A stretch of 59,150 bases of DNA from Nitrospirota bacterium. Its GTDB lineage: Bacteria; Nitrospirota; Leptospirillia; Leptospirillales; Leptospirillaceae. Positions 26,361-35,551 of this stretch are shown in pieces. Positions within the stretch are counted from its first letter, which is position 1. Each line of letters begins with the position of its first letter. Made by a program: the position numbers and the translations under genes. The notes below the pieces were generated by a model. It saw only the letters and a program-made list of their open reading frames with translations, was not told the DNA's origin and searched no databases. The stretch covers positions 1-59,150 of the forward strand of contig JAKAYA010000010.1 in the NCBI GenBank assembly GCA_021826965.1. Reading direction: 5' to 3'.

Positions 26361-27770
26361 TTATCCCTTGCGCGCAGGTACCCGCACGGATGGGGGTTTT
26401 GCCACAAGTCGAGGCCAGATCCCGACCTGCCACTCGAGTTCGTCCAGGATCATCCGCAGACGAAACTGATCCGCAATGAGCGTTTCTCTGGCCGTAACAT
26501 ATTCCGCTTGAGCCTGTATGCGGGTGACACTGTCCACAAGACCCCTGTCATAACTTTTTTGAACCATGTCGCGGTTGACGGTCGCATTTTCGACTTCCGT
26601 CTGGTCCAGTTCCACCTTTTTTCGTTGTGTTTCCAGATCGAACCAGGCCTTGCGAACGTTTCTGGCAACGCGGATTTCCGCCAGCCGCGTGTCGGAAACC
26701 TCTTTTTGAAAAAGAGCGCGCGCCTTCTGCGTTCCGTGGACCACACTCATTCCGCTGAAAATCGGGATAGACAGAACGACTCCGGTTTGAAAGCCCGGAA
26801 AAAAAAGACCGCTGGATGGCGGAGCAAGCGTAACAGCCGAAGGGAGGCCATAGACGATCAGCCCGTTGGCAAAGAGGTCGAGTTTTGGAAGATGCTCGTC
26901 GAACTCCCTGTTGACCAGGACCTTCTTTTCCCTGTCCTTCTTCCTGAGAGACATCAGCAAGGGACGCTGATTCATGGCCGATTCGACAAGGGTGTCCGGG
27001 TCCTGTGGCAGCATGACGGGCCGGGAGTCTTCCAGGGCCTTGTAAGGGCGGAATTTTTTATGCCCGGTCGCATAAACAAGGTCCGCCTGCGCTTTATGGA
27101 GAGAATTTCGGATCTGGACGATCTGCAGACGGGACTTTTGCCAATACACTTTCGCCTGGGTCAGATCCGGAAAGATCGCCAGACCTTTCTCGAGACGCAG
27201 TCGTGTCCGCTCGAGATGCTTCCGGGCTGCCCGTTCATTTTCATCGGCCGCTTCAAGCAGATGCTGATACATTGCCAGCTGGTCGAAAGACATCGCCGCC
27301 TTCCAGACGACAGAAAGACGGGCCTCCTCCAGCATCCACCTCCGGGACTGCTTTTTCAGGATGGCAGCCCGGACCTGGTTATGTCGTCGACCAAACTCAA
27401 AAATCCCTTGTGTGAATGTTGGCAGAATAGCTTCGGGTGCCAACGGCTGCTCGTTCGGAAAAGAAATGCCCAAAACAGGCGTATTCAGATAAAGCTGGGC
27501 CAGATTGAGACTGATCTGGGGATAATAGGTCGCCCGCCGGATTCCCACTTCTTCCCTTGAAGCCGATAACCGGCTGGCCTGAACGATAATTCCGGGATTA
27601 TTGTCCAGCGCTTCCTGAAGGACTTCTTCCCTTGTAACCGGAATCCCCGGATCGAGGTCCGGGGACTCTGCAAAACTGTCCGGGGACGGAAGAAAAAAAA
27701 CATAAGAGGTAGTCGTCAGACAAAAGCAGACAAAAAAGAATTTTCGCCATCCGACCGGGAAAAATTTCAT
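26361..27770 (-). CDS. TolC-family outer-membrane efflux protein
   Basis: 469 residues. A signal sequence (about 1-33) precedes two repeats of the outer-membrane efflux family, each a long helical hairpin plus beta strands (ATYYPQISLNLAQLYLNTPV in the first, SLRKKDREKKVLVNREFDEH and FQTGVVLSIPIFSGMS in the second). It forms the exit duct of a tripartite pump or type I secretion system. Its ATG overlaps the stop of the HlyD gene (ATGA). Confidence 0.92.
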   Translation of the reverse strand: MKFFPVGWRKFFFVCFCLTTTSYVFFLPSPDSFAESPDLDPGIPVTREEVLQEALDNNPGIIVQASRLSASREEVGIRRATYYPQISLNLAQLYLNTPVLGISFPNEQPLAPEAILPTFTQGIFEFGRRHNQVRAAILKKQSRRWMLEEARLSVVWKAAMSFDQLAMYQHLLEAADENERAARKHLERTRLRLEKGLAIFPDLTQAKVYWQKSRLQIVQIRNSLHKAQADLVYATGHKKFRPYKALEDSRPVMLPQDPDTLVESAMNQRPLLMSLRKKDREKKVLVNREFDEHLPKLDLFANGLIVYGLPSAVTLAPPSSGLFFPGFQTGVVLSIPIFSGMSVVHGTQKARALFQKEVSDTRLAEIRVARNVRKAWFDLETQRKKVELDQTEVENATVNRDMVQKSYDRGLVDSVTRIQAQAEYVTARETLIADQFRLRMILDELEWQVGIWPRLVAKPPSVRVPARKG

Positions 27771-28762
27771 TTTCCAGTACCTTTGCCTTGCTTCGGAATC
27801 GATCTCCGGTCAATCCACACCTCCGCCGACATTCCGGGCAAAATCGTCCGGTTTTGCAGGCTGTCGAAAACGATCCGGACCGGAATCCGCTGGACGACTT
27901 TCACAAACGTTCCAGCCGCATTCTGCGCCGGCAACAGGGAAAACGCCTGGGATGCCGCCGGGATGAACTCCAGCACATGGCCATAAAACGTGTCTCCGGG
28001 CCAGCTGTCGATATGGATCCGGACCTTTTGTCCTGGCTTGATCTTCCAGACTTGTGTTTCCCGTACGAAGGCATCAAGCCAGATGCTCGAGAGACTGCGT
28101 GTGTTGATCAGACTGACAATAGGCTGGCGCGGCTTCACCGTTTCGCCCAGATTGACAAGCCTCTGGGCGACTTGTCCTCCGATCGGCGCAAAGACGGTTG
28201 CGTTCATCGGATGAACTTCGGACACTTCCAATACCTGCTCTTCCGATGCGATCACCTCCTGCAACTCTTTGCGACGGGCGCGAATCTTGAGCCATCGGGT
28301 ATGGATATCCTCGAGCTTCTGGAGTGAAATAAAATGGGATTGCAGCAATTCCCGGGATCGGATATATCTGTCTTTTTCGTCGTTTTCCCGGTGACGGAGG
28401 TCCTTAAGAAGCGACATATCTTTATGGAGTGTTCGAAACGCTTCGAGATTCTTTGACGTGTTATGGGAACGCTGGTAGTTTTCTCCGGTCCGGTCGACCG
28501 TCGCGAGGATATCCCCTCTTTCGACCGGATCCCCTTCGTTGACGTTCAGGGCAATCACACGCCCGGCAATCGAAGACGACACCAAGGTGATCTTTCCCTG
28601 AACATAAACATCGTCCGAAAACACGTAATGGCGATCTTCACTCCAGCGCTGGATTCCCCAGGCCAACGTGAGAAGAAGTCCCAGCAGCGGCAGCATGACG
28701 CGCCAGCTCAACAACTCCTTCCATCCCTGCCGGGTCTTTGGTTCGATCAATGTCTCCCCCAT
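27767..28762 (-). CDS. HlyD/EmrA-like membrane fusion protein
   Basis: 331 residues. ATG at 28762 has AGGAAAG 8 bases upstream; the open frame extends to 28927 but that part does not look like protein. A membrane anchor lies at about 24-42, followed by barrel-sandwich halves (VYVQGKITLVSSSIAGRVIALNVNEGDPVERGD and a late APIGGQVAQRLVNLGETVKP), a coiled-coil hairpin between them, and a beta-barrel end. Such adaptors join an inner-membrane pump to TolC. No MFS or ABC partner is beside it. Confidence 0.92.
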   Translation of the reverse strand: MGETLIEPKTRQGWKELLSWRVMLPLLGLLLTLAWGIQRWSEDRHYVFSDDVYVQGKITLVSSSIAGRVIALNVNEGDPVERGDILATVDRTGENYQRSHNTSKNLEAFRTLHKDMSLLKDLRHRENDEKDRYIRSRELLQSHFISLQKLEDIHTRWLKIRARRKELQEVIASEEQVLEVSEVHPMNATVFAPIGGQVAQRLVNLGETVKPRQPIVSLINTRSLSSIWLDAFVRETQVWKIKPGQKVRIHIDSWPGDTFYGHVLEFIPAASQAFSLLPAQNAAGTFVKVVQRIPVRIVFDSLQNRTILPGMSAEVWIDRRSIPKQGKGTGK

Positions 28763-29385
28763 TCCTTGCTCTTTCCTGCCCCACACTCTCCGGAGATCCG
28801 GCACCCCTTCGGAAGGAACTCTTCCAAGGCTGTCCCAATCCCCATCCCGACGGAAAAACCACATTCCGCGACACAAGAAAAAAGGGATAACAGATTGACC
28901 GGAACGGTCTCCTGCAAGATGGTACAAATCTCATCTCTCGCAGAAGTCATCATCCCTTTCCCGTGAAGAAAAGGGCCGTTCAGGTGGACTCCATCACCCC
29001 TCATTGACCTTGTCGGGAAATCTTTGTCAAAAGTTGCCCGCCAATGTCCTTATCTATCATCCGGTGATTCCTGTGCACATGTCAACGAAAAACGTCATTT
29101 TCCAAACCTGGATCGTTTTCCATCGGAGTTCTCCGGAAAAAATGGCGACCTTTCCACAAAAAGGATAAAATTTCAAAGCATTTGACATTCCCCTGAATCA
29201 GTCCGGAAAAACCTCGGACATTCCGGGAAAAACGGACATATTCGCACTGGAGTTCGATCAATCAAACACACATCGATGCCGGAAATTGATTGCAGGAAGC
29301 AATCCCCTGCAGGCCCTCCTGATTCCCGACCGTGCGTCTCTGACGGACGCTTGCCGGACCGGAGTTCCGGTCGGATGCAGCATCG
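28763..29385. other. Divergent intergenic region, no gene seen
   Basis: 620 bases between the divergent HlyD-TolC pair and the large GGDEF protein. I find no convincing gene. It must hold promoters in both directions; a TTGACA at 29182-29187 (plus) has no good -10 partner at 16-18 bases. AT-rich stretches near 29085-29180 are the likeliest promoter zone. Confidence 0.6.
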
Positions 29386-32300
29386 ATGAGCGATTCCGGA
29401 TCAGACCAGAAAAGAGATTCCCCATTGTCTTTTCGTCATTCCTTCACCCGATCCGCGGTCTTTCAAAGGAATCTTGTCTCTTTCCTGTTCTTGCCGGCTC
29501 TCTTCTTTTCCATTCTGGGTGCCGCAAAGACTCTCAAAGACTCCACACGTCTTCTCCTGTCCTTGAAGAACCAAAGTTTTATGACCGCGGATCTGGAAGG
29601 GTTCAACTTGACTCTGGGATACATCGCCGATCTGTCGCGCCGGGAAAAACGCCTCACCATCGAAAATCCCCACAGGACGCAAGGATATCTGATTCACGCC
29701 CGGGCTCTCCTGCTCGATGCCCGATCGCGCGATCGTCACCTATCTCTTTCCGGCCAGAAAACCCTCGAGGGCCTTCTCCGGGGAACGGACCGGTTTCTCC
29801 ACACACCTTCGAACGGATACCACACAGAGCCCGACATCCATTCCATGAGCCAAAAAACCCTCCCCCTGCTTCTGGAACTGTCGCGATCCACGGATGAAAC
29901 ACTTCAGGCCGCCCAAAAAGCCAACCGTGAAATTGTCTCTCTCCAGGTCACCGGATTTGTCCTTTTTCTGGCTCTGACAAGTCTCCTTCTCGCCTGGCTG
30001 GAACGATACCGACGATTCCTCCGAAACCTGGCAATTTATGAGGCTCTCAACGTTTCCTCTTCGGGGATTGCCTTCCTGACCATCTCAATGGATCGCTTTC
30101 TCGTCGTGAACAAGGGGTTTGAAGAACTTTTCGGATTTCCTTCTGAAGAGGTCTGCCAGAAACCCGCACCTCCTGTCGATACCTTTTTTGGTCGACCGGA
30201 CCTTCTCCACGACATCGGAGACCTCATACAAGGGCGTCAGAGATTTCTTGGATTCCCGACGGAAATCTCGAATCGTCAGGGCCGAAAAATCCCTGTCTAT
30301 GTTCGACTGGAACAGACCGAGTTCGAAGGGGAACAGCGAATCGTCGCAACCATCGACGACCGGACCGACCAGAATCGTCTCCAACAGGAACTCGAAACTT
30401 CGAGAAATCATCTGGAATCATTGTTCCGTCATCTGGGCGAGGGGGTCATGGAGATCGATCCGGACGGAAAAGTGCTTTCGCTCAATTCGACGGGGGAAAA
30501 GCTTCTGGGATTCCGCTCGAAGGACCTGGCCGGAACCCCTGCCGAAAACCTGTTTGTACCTGTTTCACCGGAGTTTCTCCGACCGGACGGAACGAACGAC
30601 TTCATCGCTTCGCGAATCCGGGGCTCCTCCCTTTCCTCCGAACCCTATGAAACAGAAAACTGCTCCCTGACGAAAGGAGACGGGTCTCTTCTGGAGTGTT
30701 CCCTTTTGTTTACGCCGATCTATCCATCTTCCGGAGGTCCTCTGAAAGAACTGGTAGCGATTTTCCGGGATATCGGCGCGAGGAGGCGGCTTCAGAAAAA
30801 GCTGTTGAAGAACGAAGAAAAATACCGGAAGATCATTCAGAGCTCTCCGGACGGGATCCTGCTGCTTCATCCCGCCTCCTTCCTTGTTCTGGAGACCAAT
30901 CCCGCTTTCGCAGACATGGCAGGGATCCATTTTGTCGAACCTCTCCTGGGAAAAACTGCATACGCATTTCTTTCCGATGAAGACGGACGTCTTCCCGAGA
31001 TCGTCCGGACACTTCGCTCGACAGGAAGCATTGAATCTTTCAGCACGTTCGTCCGGCGCCAGGACCGGGCTTCCATCCCGGTCTCCGTCCGGGCAACGCT
31101 TCTCCCTTATGAGGAAGAAGAAGCCCTGCTTCTGAATGTCCGGAACACGAGCCTTCAAAGTCAATCGGAAGCAGTCCGCCGGATTCTCCATCAGCTCGAC
31201 CAGCGCATCCTGGAAAACCGACCGATCGGAGGGATCTTTTCCACGTTGATGCAAGATCTCCTGAAATCTTTTTCCCTGGGAATCGCCACCATCATCCAGA
31301 AAAAACAGGACGGTCGGCTTGAAGCACTGGCTCTTTCCAGCAATCTGACAGATGATCCGGACACAGTGGGACAAACCCTCAATGTCCTGATGAACGATGG
31401 CGGCCTTTCCTCCGCGGCTGCCAGGTCCTTGTCGACGGGAGAACGACAAATCTTCGACACCGAAATATACCGGGAACCTTATAAAGCTTTCTTCCGGAAA
31501 AACCACATCGAGGTCAGCGCATTTTTCCCTGTCAGAATTCCCGGCTCTCCACCCCTGGCGACAATCGGCATCTCCCTCTTCAACCGCATCGCCCTCGACA
31601 ACATCCTTCTCTCTCTCGTGGAGGATCTCTCCGACAAACTCGCCATCGCCATCCTGCACGAAAACGAACAACGACAGATCCGTCTCCAGAAAATCGCGAC
31701 GGAAGCCGTCGACACGCCCATCTTCATCGCGGGCCCGGGTGGGGTTTTCGAGTGGGCCAACAAGGCCTACCTCGACAGCAAGAGATGTTCCATCGAGGAA
31801 ATCCCTGATTTTCCCGGGTATTTTTTTTCCCGCACTTCGGGACAGACTCTTGTCGGGAACCCCCTCTGGCAGAAAATCCAGGCGGGCGAGACCTACAGCC
31901 AGGAATACATTTCTCCCCGAAAAGGAGGTGAAAGTTATCCGGTCGAAATCCGAATTTCTCCGGTTTTCGGGGACAATCGGGAAATCCTTCATATGGTGTG
32001 CATGGAAAAAGACCAGACGGACATCAAGCTGGAGGAAGAAGAACTTCGACGAAAAGCCTACTTTGATCCGCTCACCCGTCTTGCAAACCGGCATATGATG
32101 GAGGGAGAGCTTTCCCGCTCTATCGAGATCTCCCGCCGGAACAACCGGTCGATGGCCATCCTCTTTCTGGATCTCGACGGGTTCAAGGAGGTCAACGACA
32201 ACTACGGTCACGCATTCGGGGACAAACTGCTCGTGGAAGTCGCCGAACGACTCGAGAGCCTCGTTCGCCAGGGAGATCTTGTCGCGCGTCTCGGCGGAGA

Positions 32301-33726
32301 CGAGTTTGTCGTCATCCTGAACAACATACGCCATACCCGAGAAGTTCGTGCGGCCGCCGCTCGGATCCTTTCCGGTATTCATGCCCCCTACCCGATCGAT
32401 GGACAAACCGTCACGATCGGCACAAGCATCGGTATCGCAATCTATCCGGACGACGACAAGGACGCCGCAAGCCTTCTCCGGGATGCAGACCAGGCGATGT
32501 ATCTGGCCAAGAATCGGGGAAAGAACAATTTCGTCCTGTATACGGCTCCTTCCAGCGGAGCGGGCGAGAGCGCGGGCCTTGAGGAAAGACCGGGAACCAT
32601 CTCTTCCACTTTTCCAGACGACGCTCTGGTTCTTTCTCCGGTCCGGTCCCTTTTTCACGGAAAAATCATGGGGTTTTCCCTGTCTCTGTCACGCATGGAA
32701 AGCGGAACACGATACGAAGGGGATTCAGCCCGGATTACACCCTCCAGTGAAAAGACGCGCTTCTTCGAGGGGGCCTGGAAAGCATGGGAGGCGATCAACC
32801 GGACTTATCCGGGCGCATTTCTGAAAATTTCTCTCTCCGCCCACCAAGTCATGGAAGCCGATTTCCATCCCGTCTTCAGCGCGATATTCCACAGGATGCC
32901 GGCAGAGGATAGAGGCCGATTTCTGATCGGCCTTCATGGAAGCATTCCCTTACCCAACACGTTCAACCAGGAAACCTCCGTTTCCAGGCTGGCCGAAGAA
33001 GGGTTTTCTGTCGGAACAGAACAGGTCGGAAACCAAGGCAACACCTTCTTCCAGCTTCGACATCTACCCGTCCGGTTCCTGGAGGTGTCGCGCACTCTCG
33101 TAAAGGAAATGGCCTACGAAGCCAATGATCTGGCCGTCCTGAGTTCGATCTTCCTGTTGGGCAGCAGCCTCGAGAAAAAACTGATCGTTCCGGCAGTGGA
33201 CGACGTCGAAACAGCCATGATTCTGAGACGACTGGGATTCGATTGGTGCTCCGGAATGGTGTGCGGGGAAGTGGTCCCCCCGGACGACCCCGGCCGCACA
33301 GCCTCCCGGGATGCGGGTTGGAAGAAATTTTCCGATGAATTCGATATCCATTGGGACCCTGAAAATATATCCTATCTCCTGGGACACAAGATGCACCGGG
33401 AAACAATAGAGTCTCTTTCCCGACCGGTCAAAGAAGCCCTTCCGGTTCGTCAACAAATCTTCACTGCCCAACACTGCCCCTTCCAGTTCTGGCTCAGTCA
33501 AAAATCGACATCGGATGTTCTGGGTGTTTTGAACGTGTCTCAATGGAAGGATCTGGAGGAAAAATTCCACCAGCTGGCAGGAGACCCCAAAACCGATTCG
33601 TCTTTTCAGTCAGATAGTCCCGCTAGCCGGACAGAAACCCTGTCCGGTGTCATTGCCGAGATCCAACGACTGCAAATCCTGGCGGAAAATGTTTTGTTCG
33701 GCTCGGTTATTCCTGAAAAGATCTGA
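29386..33726 (+). CDS. Multi-PAS/GAF diguanylate cyclase with degenerate EAL
   Basis: 1446 residues. Order: membrane helix (about 29-48), extracytoplasmic helical domain, second helix (about 188-208), three PAS domains (about 220-335, 345-465, 475-600), a GAF-like domain (about 600-765), a fourth PAS (about 775-905), GGDEF (about 910-1070), an EAL-like domain (about 1080-1300) and a C-terminal helical part. GGDEF is intact at 970-974 with inhibitory-site RQGD at 961-964, so it should make cyclic di-GMP. The EAL domain has lost its motifs: FSLSL replaces EAL and GTEQVGNQG stands where DDFGTGYSS is expected, so no phosphodiesterase activity is likely. Around residue 1363, HCPFQFWL followed later by an FHQL segment is reminiscent of a CZB zinc-binding domain. 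Confidence 0.9.
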   Translation: MSDSGSDQKRDSPLSFRHSFTRSAVFQRNLVSFLFLPALFFSILGAAKTLKDSTRLLLSLKNQSFMTADLEGFNLTLGYIADLSRREKRLTIENPHRTQGYLIHARALLLDARSRDRHLSLSGQKTLEGLLRGTDRFLHTPSNGYHTEPDIHSMSQKTLPLLLELSRSTDETLQAAQKANREIVSLQVTGFVLFLALTSLLLAWLERYRRFLRNLAIYEALNVSSSGIAFLTISMDRFLVVNKGFEELFGFPSEEVCQKPAPPVDTFFGRPDLLHDIGDLIQGRQRFLGFPTEISNRQGRKIPVYVRLEQTEFEGEQRIVATIDDRTDQNRLQQELETSRNHLESLFRHLGEGVMEIDPDGKVLSLNSTGEKLLGFRSKDLAGTPAENLFVPVSPEFLRPDGTNDFIASRIRGSSLSSEPYETENCSLTKGDGSLLECSLLFTPIYPSSGGPLKELVAIFRDIGARRRLQKKLLKNEEKYRKIIQSSPDGILLLHPASFLVLETNPAFADMAGIHFVEPLLGKTAYAFLSDEDGRLPEIVRTLRSTGSIESFSTFVRRQDRASIPVSVRATLLPYEEEEALLLNVRNTSLQSQSEAVRRILHQLDQRILENRPIGGIFSTLMQDLLKSFSLGIATIIQKKQDGRLEALALSSNLTDDPDTVGQTLNVLMNDGGLSSAAARSLSTGERQIFDTEIYREPYKAFFRKNHIEVSAFFPVRIPGSPPLATIGISLFNRIALDNILLSLVEDLSDKLAIAILHENEQRQIRLQKIATEAVDTPIFIAGPGGVFEWANKAYLDSKRCSIEEIPDFPGYFFSRTSGQTLVGNPLWQKIQAGETYSQEYISPRKGGESYPVEIRISPVFGDNREILHMVCMEKDQTDIKLEEEELRRKAYFDPLTRLANRHMMEGELSRSIEISRRNNRSMAILFLDLDGFKEVNDNYGHAFGDKLLVEVAERLESLVRQGDLVARLGGDEFVVILNNIRHTREVRAAAARILSGIHAPYPIDGQTVTIGTSIGIAIYPDDDKDAASLLRDADQAMYLAKNRGKNNFVLYTAPSSGAGESAGLEERPGTISSTFPDDALVLSPVRSLFHGKIMGFSLSLSRMESGTRYEGDSARITPSSEKTRFFEGAWKAWEAINRTYPGAFLKISLSAHQVMEADFHPVFSAIFHRMPAEDRGRFLIGLHGSIPLPNTFNQETSVSRLAEEGFSVGTEQVGNQGNTFFQLRHLPVRFLEVSRTLVKEMAYEANDLAVLSSIFLLGSSLEKKLIVPAVDDVETAMILRRLGFDWCSGMVCGEVVPPDDPGRTASRDAGWKKFSDEFDIHWDPENISYLLGHKMHRETIESLSRPVKEALPVRQQIFTAQHCPFQFWLSQKSTSDVLGVLNVSQWKDLEEKFHQLAGDPKTDSSFQSDSPASRTETLSGVIAEIQRLQILAENVLFGSVIPEKI

Positions 33727-33789
33727 CATCTAAAACTTTATTCCCGGCCCCTTTCGACCGATAAGATGGTCAGAAGGAGGATCGGTCAA

Positions 33790-33975
33790 ATGAGCATCGG
33801 GTTCCTCTCCGTATTTCTGCTGACAAGCTTTTCCTGCTTGCTTTTGCTGGGAGTCATCCTGTATCTCATCCTGAAGCCGGAAGGGCTGGACCGGCAGGAA
33901 GACAACATCCCTTCCCGACACCAAGTCGGGGAATCTGTCCCGACAAAACGCCTCCCGACCGTCAAAAACGCCTAG
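33790..33975 (+). CDS. Small single-pass membrane protein
   Basis: 61 residues. ATG at 33790 has GGAGG 9 bases upstream. One membrane helix (about 3-28, rich in Leu/Phe) is followed by a charged cytoplasmic or periplasmic tail of about 33 residues (DRQEDNIPSRHQVGES, then PTKRLPTVKNA). It lies 64 bases after the GGDEF protein gene on the same strand and is probably co-transcribed. No family recognised. Confidence 0.65.
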   Translation: MSIGFLSVFLLTSFSCLLLLGVILYLILKPEGLDRQEDNIPSRHQVGESVPTKRLPTVKNA

Positions 33976-34010
33976 TCTTTTCCAAACAAGACTCCTCCCC
34001 AGTCGTCCTG

Positions 34011-34784
34011 TTATCCGGACTTTTTCTTCAAGACCCGACAGGCCGCCTGCCACGTTCCCCGATGGATCAGATGGCGGTCAAAACGACAGTCGACCTTGAA
34101 CAAAGGACGGACATACCGGGACAACCCTCCCGTCAGAACCAGCTTCAACGGTTTTCCCAGAACCTGTTCCATTTCACGAACAAGTCCTTCAACCCCTCGG
34201 ACAGTTCCGAGAAGAACACCGCTCGCCACCGATTCTCGTGTATTCTCGCCCAGAGGCTTCTCCGGAAATTGAAGCGGAACGGCACCCAGGACCAGACCCT
34301 GCCCGATGGATTGCAGCTGGGAAACGATTCCGGGAGCAATGCTCCCGCCGAGAACAGTTCCCCCATCCACGACCGTAAGGACAGTATGGGTTCCGAAATC
34401 GGCCACGACATAGGAGCCTCCCTCCAGGTCGGGAAAGCGGGACCGGGCTCCGGCACAGGCCGCAAGACGGTCTTCCCCGAGGGAATCCGGGGGACGGTAA
34501 AGGATATCCAGCCCCCATGCCGTTCGCTCCAGGGGGATGATCCGCCCTTTTTTCGAACCAGCCAGAGCGATCTTCAGAGATTCCGTATAGCTGGGAACAA
34601 CGCTGACAATCGCCACGAAGCAGTCCGTTTCCCGAAAAAGCGGTGGGAGGGAGAGAAGGCTCTCCCAGCCTTCCGGAGACAACTTTTCCCGCGGAGTCGA
34701 ACGCACCAGGATGGACCGGATCTTTCCCCCGTGATCGTGGAGAGCGAATGAAATGCGGCTGACCCCCATTTTGACGGTTACCAT
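34011..34784 (-). CDS. CoaX-like type III pantothenate kinase, degenerate N-terminal motif
   Basis: 257 residues. Type III pantothenate kinases start CoA synthesis. Most of the family pattern is here: GEDRLAACAGA (the GxDR motif), VVADFGTHTVLTVVDGG, LGGSIAPGI, and LTGGLSRYV. But the N-terminal phosphate-binding motif, normally D-V-G-N-T in the first beta hairpin, reads KMGVS at residues 5-9. That removes the Mg-coordinating Asp and the Asn. ATG at 34784 overlaps the birA end (ATGGTAA) and fits family length. Either activity is lost or altered, or another kinase serves the cell. Confidence 0.8.
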   Translation of the reverse strand: MVTVKMGVSRISFALHDHGGKIRSILVRSTPREKLSPEGWESLLSLPPLFRETDCFVAIVSVVPSYTESLKIALAGSKKGRIIPLERTAWGLDILYRPPDSLGEDRLAACAGARSRFPDLEGGSYVVADFGTHTVLTVVDGGTVLGGSIAPGIVSQLQSIGQGLVLGAVPLQFPEKPLGENTRESVASGVLLGTVRGVEGLVREMEQVLGKPLKLVLTGGLSRYVRPLFKVDCRFDRHLIHRGTWQAACRVLKKKSG

Positions 34785-35551
34785 CGACTGGCTCTTTCGG
34801 GAGGTTCCACTCGCTCCACCGAACGGACTGTTTCGGGGAGTTTTCGGCTGTTTCCCGTCGCATCGAGAATCTCGAGTCGGCCGGACAGGTCGAGACCGAC
34901 GATCTTTCCCAGTCCCGTCGGAGAAGGCCCATCTTCCTTCCAGACCACCCATTCCCCTTTCCAGAGAAGAGAGCGATTCAGGTCTTCCATGATACGTTGA
35001 GAAGTCACGACATTCTTCTCTGTGGACAGAAAAGACGAGAAAAACAGCTCCGACAGGGATAAAGCCATTTCGTGGTGGTCCGGCAAATCTTCACAAGCCG
35101 AGGCTTTGGAAAGAGATTCCGGCAAAAAACGGTTCAGTCCAACACCCAGAACAGCACCCCCGGAAACCTGCTCTACCAGAATTCCGGACAGTTTCAGGGA
35201 ATTCGCGGAAAGATGGATGTCATTCGGATATTTCAAGCGGCATCGGACAGTCTTTTTCTCAAGATAGGAAAGCACTGTCCAGGCAAGCCTGAGGGTCCAG
35301 GGGGGAAGCAAAAACGTCTGCTCCGGCACCCAGATCGACAATACCAGATTTCCCGGGACGTGCAGCCAGCGATTCCCCCGACGTCCGCGGCCCCCGATCT
35401 GATTTCCTGCATACAGACCGGTCCCGGGAACAAGCGGCCCTGTTCTGGCCCACTCCTTCAGAGAAGAATTGGTCGAAGCCACCGTTTCGAGGTAGAACAG
35501 GGGGGGAAAGTCCCGTACAAGACGGGGAACTCCCTGTCCATCCGATGTCAT
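34778..35551 (-). CDS. birA: Biotin-[acetyl-CoA carboxylase] ligase
   Basis: 257 residues. Biotinyl-AMP loop seen as GGRGRRGNRW; KYPNDI corresponds to the KWPND lysine motif, followed by KLSGILVE and GVGLN. It attaches biotin to the carboxylase carrier protein. It lacks the N-terminal helix-turn-helix of E. coli BirA, so it is an enzyme without repressor function. ATG at 35551 overlaps the nadC stop (ATGA). Confidence 0.93.
   Translation of the reverse strand: MTSDGQGVPRLVRDFPPLFYLETVASTNSSLKEWARTGPLVPGTGLYAGNQIGGRGRRGNRWLHVPGNLVLSIWVPEQTFLLPPWTLRLAWTVLSYLEKKTVRCRLKYPNDIHLSANSLKLSGILVEQVSGGAVLGVGLNRFLPESLSKASACEDLPDHHEMALSLSELFFSSFLSTEKNVVTSQRIMEDLNRSLLWKGEWVVWKEDGPSPTGLGKIVGLDLSGRLEILDATGNSRKLPETVRSVERVEPPERASRW

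Noticed and set aside
29182-29210. Sigma-70 promoter for the GGDEF gene from TTGACA at 29182
   Set aside because: The -35 is perfect but no acceptable -10 lies 16-18 bases downstream.
30565-32658. 697-codon open frame opposite the GGDEF protein
   Set aside because: Antisense to a region encoding clear PAS, GAF and GGDEF domains; no ribosome site or domain.
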